Shown: positions 1 through 5,123 of the stretch, one piece after another
Layout of the letters: the number at the start of each line of letters is the position of its first letter
Position numbering within the stretch: the first letter of the stretch is position 1
From: Deltaproteobacteria bacterium
GTDB taxonomy: Bacteria > Myxococcota_A > Bradymonadia > UBA7976 > VGTA01
Assembly (NCBI GenBank): GCA_016874875.1
Contig: VGTA01000312.1
Location: forward strand, 1-5,123
Direction: 5' to 3'
DNA length: 5,123 bases
Notes under the pieces: model-generated
Seen by the model: only the letters and a program-made list of their open reading frames with translations
What the model was told of the DNA's origin: nothing
The model's database searches: none
Translations under genes and position numbers: made by a program

Positions 1-1
1 C

Positions 2-97
2 GGGGGGTGGGCGTTTAACCCGCGCGAGACCATCCGCGCCGAGCTCTCGGGGCGCTGCGAGGTGGAGGAGCTGGGGGGGGCGCTCACGGTCGCCTAG
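2..97 (+). CDS. C-terminal end of an unidentified protein (5' end outside window)
   Basis: This is an open frame of 31 codons running from the left edge to a TAG at 95-97. Almost every codon ends in G or C, which matches the coding bias of the neighbours, so it is probably the true end of a gene. The residues include GWAFNPRETIRAE and end in GGALTVA. The 'AFNP' stretch followed by a helix loosely resembles the end of HAD-type phosphatases such as SerB, but the fragment is too short to assign and I make no functional claim. The stop is 15 bases before the kinase start, in the same frame and on the same strand, so the two genes may be co-transcribed. Confidence 0.5.
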   Translation, partial: GGWAFNPRETIRAELSGRCEVEELGGALTVA

Positions 98-112
98 CGG
101 CGCGCGGCGCCG

Positions 113-1912
113 GTGGACGACAATAAGGAGACGCTCGATTCGAGCTACCAGACCCCCGTGCACCTCCCCCCGCTGCGCCCCGCGCGCCCCGAGGCCGCCG
201 CCCCCGCCGTTGTGCCCGCGCAGGAGAGCGGCGCGCGCCCCGCGAGCGCCACCGTGGAGATTCTGCGCACGCTCGGGGAGGGGGGCATGGGCATGGTGTA
301 CCTCGCGCAGCAGTCGCTGCCGTGGCGCCAGATCGCCGTCAAGCGCCTCAAGGACCCCTCCCCCGAGCAGCAGCGGTGGCTGCTGCAGGAGCTGCACGTC
401 ACGGGGCACCTCGCCCACCCCAACATCATCCCCATCTATGAGGTGCGCGAGCACCCCACCGCCGGCCTCGAGATCTTGATGAAGCGCGTGGAGGGGCGCA
501 CGCTGCTGCACGAGCTCGGGGCGGGGCCGGCGACGCGCGAGCGACTCTCGTGGCTGCTGTCGGTGATGGTGCAGGTGTGCCACGCGCTGGAGTTCGCCCA
601 CGCGCAGGGCGTGATCCACCGCGACATCAAGTGCGAGAACATCATGATCGGGGCCTTCGGCGAGGTGTACCTGATGGACTGGGGCATCGCGCTGATTTTG
701 AGCGAGGCGGCGGGGGCGCCCCGCGGCGTCCTCGGCACGCCCTGCTACCTCGCCCCCGAGATGCTCAGCGGCGACCCCGCCCACCTCAGCCCGCTCACCG
801 ACGTCTACCTCCTCGGCGCCACCCTCCACCACGCGCTCACCGGCGCCTACCGCCACCGCCCCACCTCCCTGCAGGACGCCCTCGAGGACGCGCGCGTGAG
901 CGCCCCCGCCCGCTACGACGGCCTCGGACTCCCCGAGCGCCTCACCGCGCTCATGAACGCCGCCTGCCACCCCGACCCCGCCCGCCGCCCCCCCAGCGTC
1001 GCCGCCCTCCGCGCCGCCCTCGAGCTCGCCCTCGACGACGCCAAGGCGCTCACCCTCTGCGAGGGGGCGCGCCCGCTGCTCCACGCCCTGCGCGCCGAGC
1101 TGACCGCCCGCGCGCCGCGCGACGGCGACCTCGGCGTGCTCGCCGCTGAGTGTGAGAGCCGCGCGCAGAGCGCCCTGCTCGTCTCCCCCACCAGCGCCGA
1201 GGCGCTGCGGCTGCGCGACGAGGTGGAGGTGGCGCTGCTGCAGCTCGACCTCCGCCGCGGCGCCCCGGAGCTCGCGCGGCGGCGCGCCGAGGGGTTCGCG
1301 CAGCGCGGGGCGCCCCTCGCGGACCCGCTGCTCCTCGCGCGCATCGACGAGGGCCTCAGGCGCAAGGCGCAGGACGCGCGCCTCCTCACGCTCCTCAACC
1401 CCGCCCGCTCCGCCGTCGCCCGCCGCCGCCTCCTGCTCACCCTCACCGTGGGCGCCGTGCTCATCTCCTCGGCGGGGCTGCTCTATAACCACTATTTCGC
1501 CCGCGACGTGACCACCCTGCGCCTGCTCCTGTCCAAGAGCGCGGTTTTCGCCGTGATTCTCCTCGGGGCGCGCCTCGGCGGGCGCGCGCTGTGGGAGACG
1601 CCCACGGGGGCGCAGGTGAGCCGCGCGCTCCTGATCGGGTCGGGCCTCGCCCTCGCCAACTCCCTCGTCACCCACCTGCACGGCGGCGAGGCGGTGGGCA
1701 TGATGACGGTGGACATGCTCATCATCGGCGCCTCGTTCGCGCACACGGAGCCGCTGGTGCCCACGGGGCGCTGGGCGTCGGCGCTCTGCCTCACCTGCGC
1801 CGCCGTGAGCGTCCTGCTCCCCGCCCTCACCTACCCGCTCCTGCTCGCGTCCTTCATCTTCTCGCCGCTCGTCGCCCTCTCGTCGTGGGCGCCCGCCACC
1901 CGGGCGAGGTAG
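113..1912 (+). CDS. Hanks-type Ser/Thr protein kinase with multi-pass membrane C-terminus
   Basis: This is predicted to phosphorylate Ser/Thr on target proteins from the inner face of the membrane. Residues 1-48 form a Pro/Ala-rich leader. The kinase domain spans about 50-305: glycine loop GEGGMG (55-60), ATP-binding Lys77, helix-C Glu93, catalytic loop HRDIKCEN (169-176; Asp171, Lys173, Asn176), metal-binding Asp189 in a DWG variant of DFG, APE at 214-216, Asp230 of helix F and Arg292 near the domain end. All catalytic residues are present, so it should be active. Residues 306-437 look helical, with weak TPR-like character. About six hydrophobic segments follow (roughly 438-458, 475-492, 503-520, 528-543, 553-571, 573-590), with no obvious extracytoplasmic sensor domain. 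The GTG start is the first possible start after the in-frame upstream TAG; no Shine-Dalgarno sequence is visible before it, so a later GTG (158) cannot be excluded. The last 82 bases overlap the convergent SDR gene. Confidence 0.93.
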   Translation: MDDNKETLDSSYQTPVHLPPLRPARPEAAAPAVVPAQESGARPASATVEILRTLGEGGMGMVYLAQQSLPWRQIAVKRLKDPSPEQQRWLLQELHVTGHLAHPNIIPIYEVREHPTAGLEILMKRVEGRTLLHELGAGPATRERLSWLLSVMVQVCHALEFAHAQGVIHRDIKCENIMIGAFGEVYLMDWGIALILSEAAGAPRGVLGTPCYLAPEMLSGDPAHLSPLTDVYLLGATLHHALTGAYRHRPTSLQDALEDARVSAPARYDGLGLPERLTALMNAACHPDPARRPPSVAALRAALELALDDAKALTLCEGARPLLHALRAELTARAPRDGDLGVLAAECESRAQSALLVSPTSAEALRLRDEVEVALLQLDLRRGAPELARRRAEGFAQRGAPLADPLLLARIDEGLRRKAQDARLLTLLNPARSAVARRRLLLTLTVGAVLISSAGLLYNHYFARDVTTLRLLLSKSAVFAVILLGARLGGRALWETPTGAQVSRALLIGSGLALANSLVTHLHGGEAVGMMTVDMLIIGASFAHTEPLVPTGRWASALCLTCAAVSVLLPALTYPLLLASFIFSPLVALSSWAPATRAR

Positions 1913-2721
1913 GGGCGCACCAGGCGCGCGGAGAGCCAGCGCGCGAGGGCAGGCCACAGGTGCACAAGCACCACGAAAGGGCGGGTGAGGCCGCGGTTGA
2001 CGATGACCGGGCCGCTCCGCAGGCGCGCCCCGCGCAGGAGGCAGCGCGCCACCGCCGCCGCCACCGCCTCGTCGGAGGTGGCGCCGAGGAGGGCGGGGGC
2101 GCGCCCCGCCGTCTCCTTGTGACGCTCGTGCATGCCGGAGCCGTGGACGAAGCTGGGGTGGACCGTCACGAAGCGCAGGCGCGTGGGCGCGTACTCCACG
2201 GCGAGCGCCTCGCTGTACGCCCACAGCCCCGCCTTGGTGGCGGAGTACACGGCGCCGAAGGGGGTGGGCACGTAGCCGGCGGCGGAGCTCATGTGGATGA
2301 GGACGCCGGCGTCGCGCGCGAGGAGGGCGGGCAGGAGCGCGCGGTTGATGAGCAGCGGCGCGGTGAGGTTGAGGCGCACCTGCGCGGCGAGCGCCTCCGG
2401 CGCCGCGCCCGCCGAGGGCTGAAAGTCGTCCACGCCGGCGTTGTGCACCACCGCGTCGAGGGCGGGGTAGCGCGCCGCGAGGGAGGACGCCCAGGAGAAG
2501 ATGGCGCCCTCGTCGCTGAGGTCCACCACCTCCACCCACAGCCGCCCCGCCCCCGCCGCCGTCACCTCCGCGCCGAGCGCCTCGAGCGCCTCGCGGCTCC
2601 GCGCCGCCGCGATCACGTCAGCCCCCAGCGCGCAGAGGCGCCGCGCCGTGAGCGCCCCGATGCCGCGCGAGGCGCCCGTCACCAGCGCCACGCGCCCGCG
2701 GAGGGGGAGCGCGGCGCTCAC
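1831..2721 (-). CDS. Short-chain dehydrogenase/reductase (classical SDR)
   Basis: This is an NAD(P)-dependent oxidoreductase of 296 residues, interconverting an alcohol and a carbonyl; the substrate is unknown. It has the Rossmann nucleotide motif TGASRGIG (15-22), Asp67 for adenine contact, NAG (94-96), and the catalytic set Asn118, Ser146, Tyr159 and Lys163 (YSATK). Arg19 and Arg41 after the second strand favour NADP(H), by family rules. The region after the active site (HPSFVHGSGM, 188-197) and a Trp/Leu/Arg-rich amphipathic stretch at about 245-275 recall membrane-associated SDRs acting on lipid-like substrates; this is inference. The GTG start overlaps the stop of the upstream GFA-like gene as GTGA and is preceded by a strong GGAGGGG ribosome site, which fixes the start. 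The last 20 or so residues are polar and probably disordered; their coding sequence runs 82 bases into the end of the convergent kinase gene. Confidence 0.93.
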   Translation of the reverse strand: MSAALPLRGRVALVTGASRGIGALTARRLCALGADVIAAARSREALEALGAEVTAAGAGRLWVEVVDLSDEGAIFSWASSLAARYPALDAVVHNAGVDDFQPSAGAAPEALAAQVRLNLTAPLLINRALLPALLARDAGVLIHMSSAAGYVPTPFGAVYSATKAGLWAYSEALAVEYAPTRLRFVTVHPSFVHGSGMHERHKETAGRAPALLGATSDEAVAAAVARCLLRGARLRSGPVIVNRGLTRPFVVLVHLWPALARWLSARLVRPYLARVAGAHDERATSGEKMKDASRSG

Positions 2722-3041
2722 GCGAGCCCCTCCACGAGGTGGACGCTGCGCTCCCAGTCCTTGCCGTTAAAGGGCACCACGAGGAGGTGCGCGAGGGGCG
2801 CGTCGAGGCAGCGGGCGTTGACGCTCACCCCCTCGGGGTTGGAGCGGGGCACATAGAACGACTTGACGCCGCAGACGCGACAGAACAGGTGGCGCGCACA
2901 CATCGAGCAATCGCAGTCAAAGAGCCGCGCGTCGGCGGGGACGAGCGCCTCAAAGCGCACGCCGCCGCAGTGGCAGCCCCCCGCCGCGCAGAGCTCCCCG
3001 GCGGGGGCGAGCGGGGGGGACTCAGGGCTGCGCGGGGCCAT
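2718..3041 (-). CDS. Short GFA/CENP-V-family zinc protein with apparent internal deletion
   Basis: This resembles the GFA family (glutathione-dependent formaldehyde-activating enzyme/CENP-V; Mss4-like fold), small zinc proteins, many of unknown substrate. With the ATG start it has 107 residues. Seven cysteines match the family pattern: CHC at 23-25, CDCSMC at 43-48 (Cys43, 45, 48) and CRVC at 54-57, followed by the hallmark stretch SFYVPRSNPEGVSVNARCLD. In ordinary members about 30-40 residues separate the CxCSxC motif from the FCxxCG motif; here only five residues do. The core of the fold is therefore missing although the frame is intact, so activity is doubtful. The ATG at 3041 is preferred over a TTG two codons upstream; its first 20 bases overlap the preceding lipoprotein gene and no good ribosome site is seen. 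The stop overlaps the SDR start as GTGA. Confidence 0.82.
   Translation of the reverse strand: MAPRSPESPPLAPAGELCAAGGCHCGGVRFEALVPADARLFDCDCSMCARHLFCRVCGVKSFYVPRSNPEGVSVNARCLDAPLAHLLVVPFNGKDWERSVHLVEGLA
2727..2733 (-). promoter_or_regulatory. Ribosome binding site of the SDR gene
   Basis: On the - strand the sequence reads GGAGGGG, then five bases, then GTG. It lies inside the last codons of the GFA-like gene and supports the GTG at 2721-2719 as the SDR start, so coupled translation is helped by a genuine Shine-Dalgarno site. It is the only strong ribosome site I see in this operon. Confidence 0.7.
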
Positions 3042-4206
3042 AGCCAAACCAGCTCAGGCAGGGGAGGCCGCCCGCGGCGGGGGCCTCCACCCACGCCCCC
3101 GAGGCGTCCACCACGCCGGTCCCAAAGCGGTCCCAGTCGCCCTCCTCCACGCGCTCCTCGCCGCCGAGCGTGCAGTCGAGGTTGCCGAGGGCGTAGAGGG
3201 CCACCTCCGCGCCCGGCGCGTAGCCGGCGGCGTTGGGGAAGCGCAGGGCGGCGGCGGCGCCCACCACGTCGGCCTCGGGGGCGAAGGTGAACAGGCCGTC
3301 CACGCGCGCGCCCTCGCCCAAGAAGCACAGCCCCGGCGCCGTGGGCGCCACGGGGCGCCCCCACACGTCGGCGAGGTCCTGCCCAAAGAGCGCGGAGGGG
3401 TCATCGAGCCGCACGGTGAGGTCGCCCGCGAGGGTGACGCTGGCGGCGTCGCTGGCGAGCGCCGGGCGCGTCTCGTAGAGCACGAGCGGGCTGACGGCGC
3501 GCAGGACGCCGTCGGCGCCCACGTCGCTGAGCTGCGCGTGGCAGTACATGGTGGCGTAGCGCTCGCGCGGCACGAGGCTGCGGAACGTGAGCTCGTCGAG
3601 GCAGCGCGCGTCGTTGGGCACGCTCAGCGAGAACGCCCCGTCGGCGCCCGTGTCGGCGGGCATGAGGCAGAGGAGGCTGCCGCTCCCCGCCACGCGCACG
3701 CAGAGCTGCACCTTGGCGCCCTCCACCGCGCGCCCCACCTCGTCCACCACCCACCCGCGCGCCTCCGCCACCCAGCTGCCCGCGCAGGCGGGGTCGGGGG
3801 CGTGGGCGGCGGGGGCGGCGATAGCGGCGGGGGGGGCGAGGGGGGTGGCGGCGGGCTCGGGGAGGGGCGCGGCGGGGTCGAAGCGCCCCCGCGGCGGCGC
3901 CTCAGCGCCCGCGGTCGCCCCCGCGGTCGCGCCGGCGGCCGCCCCCGCGGCGGCGCCGGCGGTCGCCCCCGCGGTCACGCCCGCGGCGGCGCCGGCGGTC
4001 GCCCCCGCGGTCACGCCCGCGGCGGCGCCGGCGGTCGCGCCCGCGGTCACGCCCGCGGCGGCGCCCGCCCCCCCGGCGGTGGCGGGCGCGTCGTCGCCGT
4101 CACAGCCCCACGCGCCCAGCGCCCCCGCGGAGAGGAGCGCCGCCCACGCCCGAGGCGCGCGGGCGGAGAGGTCAGCGCGCGTGAGGCGCCGAGGCGCCCC
4201 CCTCAC
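3022..4206 (-). CDS. Putative lipoprotein with Ala/Gly-repeat stalk and carboxypeptidase-regulatory-like domain
   Basis: This is a 394-residue protein, probably exported and lipid-anchored; its function is unknown. The N-terminus has several Arg residues, a hydrophobic stretch (about 20-33) and a Cys at 35 preceded by A-W-G, an imperfect lipobox, followed by the acidic DGDD. Residues 49-100 are an Ala/Gly/Thr repeat built on the tetrapeptide xxAG, then a Pro/Ala-rich linker to about 140. Residues 146-200 (GWVVDEVGRAVEGAKVQLC ... GADGAFSLSVP) look like a carboxypeptidase-regulatory/transthyretin-like beta sandwich. Residues about 260-394 are not recognised. Besides the lipid Cys there are eight cysteines (141, 169, 180, 202, 222, 294, 345, 383), an even number compatible with disulfides outside the cytoplasm. 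The GTG start overlaps the upstream peroxidase stop as GTGA, with no ribosome site close by, so translation is probably coupled. Confidence 0.8.
   Translation of the reverse strand: MRGAPRRLTRADLSARAPRAWAALLSAGALGAWGCDGDDAPATAGGAGAAAGVTAGATAGAAAGVTAGATAGAAAGVTAGATAGAAAGAAAGATAGATAGAEAPPRGRFDPAAPLPEPAATPLAPPAAIAAPAAHAPDPACAGSWVAEARGWVVDEVGRAVEGAKVQLCVRVAGSGSLLCLMPADTGADGAFSLSVPNDARCLDELTFRSLVPRERYATMYCHAQLSDVGADGVLRAVSPLVLYETRPALASDAASVTLAGDLTVRLDDPSALFGQDLADVWGRPVAPTAPGLCFLGEGARVDGLFTFAPEADVVGAAAALRFPNAAGYAPGAEVALYALGNLDCTLGGEERVEEGDWDRFGTGVVDASGAWVEAPAAGGLPCLSWFGYGPAQP
3907..4062. repeat. 36-base tandem repeat encoding the Ala/Gly stalk
   Basis: On the - strand this encodes residues 49-100 of the putative lipoprotein as xxAG tetrapeptides. 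The higher-order unit is 36 bases (12 residues, AAAGVTAGATAG). The copies at 3955-3990 and 3991-4026 are identical, and the copy at 4027-4062 differs by one silent base. The remainder (3907-3954) keeps the 12-base periodicity but is more diverged. The pattern indicates recent tandem duplication of a larger unit built from an older 12-base repeat. Confidence 0.9.
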
Positions 4207-5123
4207 GGCTGACTCGGCAAGAGCGCCTCGATCGCCGAGGTGAGCTCAGCGGCGAGGGGGGTGGTGCCCGAGAGGAAGTGCTGGCTGTAGGCGCCCTCGG
4301 GGGTGACGAGGAACTTGTTGAAGTTCCAGCTCACCTCCGCCCCCGCCGCCCCCGTGAGGTAGGAGTAGAGGGGGTGGATATCGGCGCCCTTGACGGAGAT
4401 CTTGGCGAACATGGGGAAGCTGACGCCGTAGTTGGCGGTGCAGAAATCCAAGATCTGCTCCTCGGAGCCGGGCTCCTGCGAGCCAAAGTTGTTGGCGGGG
4501 AAGCCCAAGATCACCAGCCCGCGGTCCCTGTAGCGCTCATAGAGCTCCTGCAGGCCCTCATACTGCCCCGTGTAGCCGCAGCGGCTCGCCACGTTCACCA
4601 CCAGCGCCACCTTGCCGCGGAAGTGGCGCATGTCCACCGCCTGGCCATAGATGTCGGTCATCGTGAACTGATGGACGCCCTGCCCGGGGACGCCCGTGTC
4701 GTCGATGGGGGGGTACTCGCGCGGGGGCTCGTTGGGGTTGGCGCCGCCCACCTCGATGTAGGGGTCCCCGCCCTCGCCCATCGCCCCCCCGCCGCCGGCG
4801 GGGGTGGCGCCGCCGGCGGGGGTGGCGCCGCCGGCGGGCGTGGCGCCGCCGGCGGGGGTGGCGCCGCCGGCGGGGGTGGCGCCGCCGGCGGGGGTGGCGC
4901 CGCCGGCGGGCGTGGCGCCGCCGGCGGGCGTGGCGCCGCCGATGGGCGTGGCGCCGCCGGTGGGGGTGGCGCCGCCGGCGGGCGTGGCGCCGCCGTAGGG
5001 GTTCGCGCCGCCGGTGGGGGTGGCGCCGCCGTAGGGGTTCGCGCCGCCGGCGGGGGTCACGCCGCCGGTGGGGGTCGCGCCGCCCTCGGGGGCGTCTTCG
5101 CTCTCACAGGCGCTCAGGGCGCT
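4203..5123 (-). CDS. Lipoprotein with GGATPA-repeat stalk and thiol glutathione peroxidase domain (5' end outside window)
   Basis: This is predicted to reduce hydroperoxides outside the cytoplasm while tethered to a membrane. At the right edge the frame reads SALSACESEDAPEGG, where LSAC is a canonical lipobox (Cys codon 5106-5108), so the signal peptide begins beyond the window. Taking that Cys as +1, a GGxxPx repeat stalk runs from about 9 to 106, followed by a linker and a complete peroxidase domain at about 144-298. The catalytic tetrad is Cys177 (NVASRCGYT), Gln211 (FGSQEPGS), Trp261 and Asn262 (WNFNKF). The catalytic codon is TGC, not selenocysteine. Cys223 (FCTANYGVSFP) sits where the resolving Cys of yeast Gpx3 lies, so it is probably a thioredoxin-type two-Cys enzyme rather than a true glutathione user. 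An in-frame GTG at 5060 lies inside the repeat and is not the start. It is the most upstream operon gene visible. Confidence 0.92.
   Translation of the reverse strand, partial: SALSACESEDAPEGGATPTGGVTPAGGANPYGGATPTGGANPYGGATPAGGATPTGGATPIGGATPAGGATPAGGATPAGGATPAGGATPAGGATPAGGATPAGGATPAGGGGAMGEGGDPYIEVGGANPNEPPREYPPIDDTGVPGQGVHQFTMTDIYGQAVDMRHFRGKVALVVNVASRCGYTGQYEGLQELYERYRDRGLVILGFPANNFGSQEPGSEEQILDFCTANYGVSFPMFAKISVKGADIHPLYSYLTGAAGAEVSWNFNKFLVTPEGAYSQHFLSGTTPLAAELTSAIEALLPSQP
4791..5084. repeat. 18-base tandem repeat (about 16 units) encoding the GGATPA stalk
   Basis: Read on the - strand the units are GGATPT, GGVTPA, GGANPY, GGATPT, GGANPY, GGATPA, GGATPT, GGATPI and then eight consecutive GGATPA, closed by GG. 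The eight inner units differ only at one silent base in the Thr codon (ACC or ACG), while the units nearest the lipobox are more varied. This fits older, diverged units at the membrane-proximal end and a younger expanded block next to the enzyme. Every unit is a whole number of codons, so copy-number changes keep the frame. Confidence 0.95.
5106..5117 (-). other. Lipobox (LSAC) of the peroxidase lipoprotein
   Basis: The four codons on the - strand spell Leu-Ser-Ala-Cys, a standard signal peptidase II cleavage and lipid-attachment site. It is followed by Glu-Ser-Glu-Asp. The Glu at +2, rather than Asp, does not suggest the classical inner-membrane retention signal of enterobacteria, though sorting rules in this lineage are uncertain. 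Confidence 0.75.

Noticed and set aside
550..1149. Second + strand frame inside the kinase gene, rich in Arg/Pro
   Set aside because: It is a shifted frame of the kinase domain with codon positions out of phase with the G/C-ending bias.
1890..1906. Inverted repeat CGCCCG-CCACC-CGGGCG as a bidirectional terminator between the convergent genes
   Set aside because: The stem is only six base pairs, no T-run follows on either strand, and it sits inside both coding regions. Such hairpins are common by chance in DNA this G+C-rich.
1591..2856. Long + strand open frame (421 codons) opposite the SDR and the end of the kinase
   Set aside because: Its product is Arg/Gly/His/Ala-rich with no domain, and it lies antisense to a clearly recognised SDR. 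Long antisense frames are expected at this G+C content.
2863..4212. Long + strand open frame (449 codons) opposite the second lipoprotein
   Set aside because: The composition is low-complexity Gly/Arg/His and shows no motif. The opposite strand has a signal peptide, a beta-sandwich-like domain, paired cysteines and proper operon junctions.
3587..4243. + strand frame encoding Ala/Pro/Val repeats
   Set aside because: The repeat is only the antisense reading of the 12-/36-base repeat array, and there is no folded domain or plausible context.
4576..4584. Possible selenocysteine at the peroxidase active site
   Set aside because: The codon on the - strand is TGC (Cys), not TGA.
4804..4998. + strand frame encoding an APPAGV repeat
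   Set aside because: This is the antisense reading of the 18-base GGATPA array. It has no content outside the repeat.
4791..5084. Tandem array considered as a CRISPR-like repeat
   Set aside because: The units are directly adjacent with no spacers, are 18 bases long and in frame, and encode a protein stalk.

Overview
The window comes from a very G+C-rich bacterial genome in which almost every codon ends in G or C. Two features point to a member of the Myxococcota, possibly Bradymonadales-like. One is the pair of lipoproteins with low-complexity Ala/Gly or Gly/Pro repeat stalks right after the lipid-attachment cysteine. The other is a Hanks-type Ser/Thr kinase fused to a multi-pass membrane domain. 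The assignment rests on gene style, not on a marker gene. Coding density is extreme: the only clearly non-coding stretch is about 15 bases between the left-edge gene and the kinase.

Left half, + strand: the last 31 codons of an unidentified gene (2-97) are followed closely by a 599-residue membrane-anchored Ser/Thr protein kinase (113-1912). Its C-terminal coding end runs 82 bases into the end of the convergent gene on the other strand.

Right half, - strand: a compact run of four overlapping genes, read from right to left. They are (i) a lipoprotein whose mature part is a roughly 98-residue GGATPA-repeat stalk followed by a complete thiol (non-seleno) glutathione peroxidase domain, with its 5' end outside the window (4203-5123); (ii) a second putative lipoprotein with an Ala/Gly tetrapeptide-repeat stalk, a probable carboxypeptidase-regulatory-like beta domain and an unrecognised Cys-containing C-terminal part (3022-4206); (iii) a very short GFA/CENP-V-type zinc protein that seems to have lost the middle of its fold while keeping all seven zinc-binding cysteines (2718-3041); and (iv) a classical short-chain dehydrogenase/reductase with a complete active site (1831-2721). 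The junctions are GTGA overlaps (i/ii and iii/iv) and a 20-base overlap (ii/iii), so this is very probably one translationally coupled operon whose promoter lies beyond the right edge.

The operon pairs an envelope-tethered peroxidase with a GFA-like protein and a carbonyl reductase. This suggests, without proving, a role in handling peroxides and the aldehydes derived from them. The points most worth following up are the stalked lipoprotein peroxidase, the internally deleted GFA protein, the kinase with a six-segment membrane C-terminus, and near-identical tandem repeats that indicate recent repeat expansion. No RNA genes, CRISPR arrays, transposons or convincing terminators were seen.
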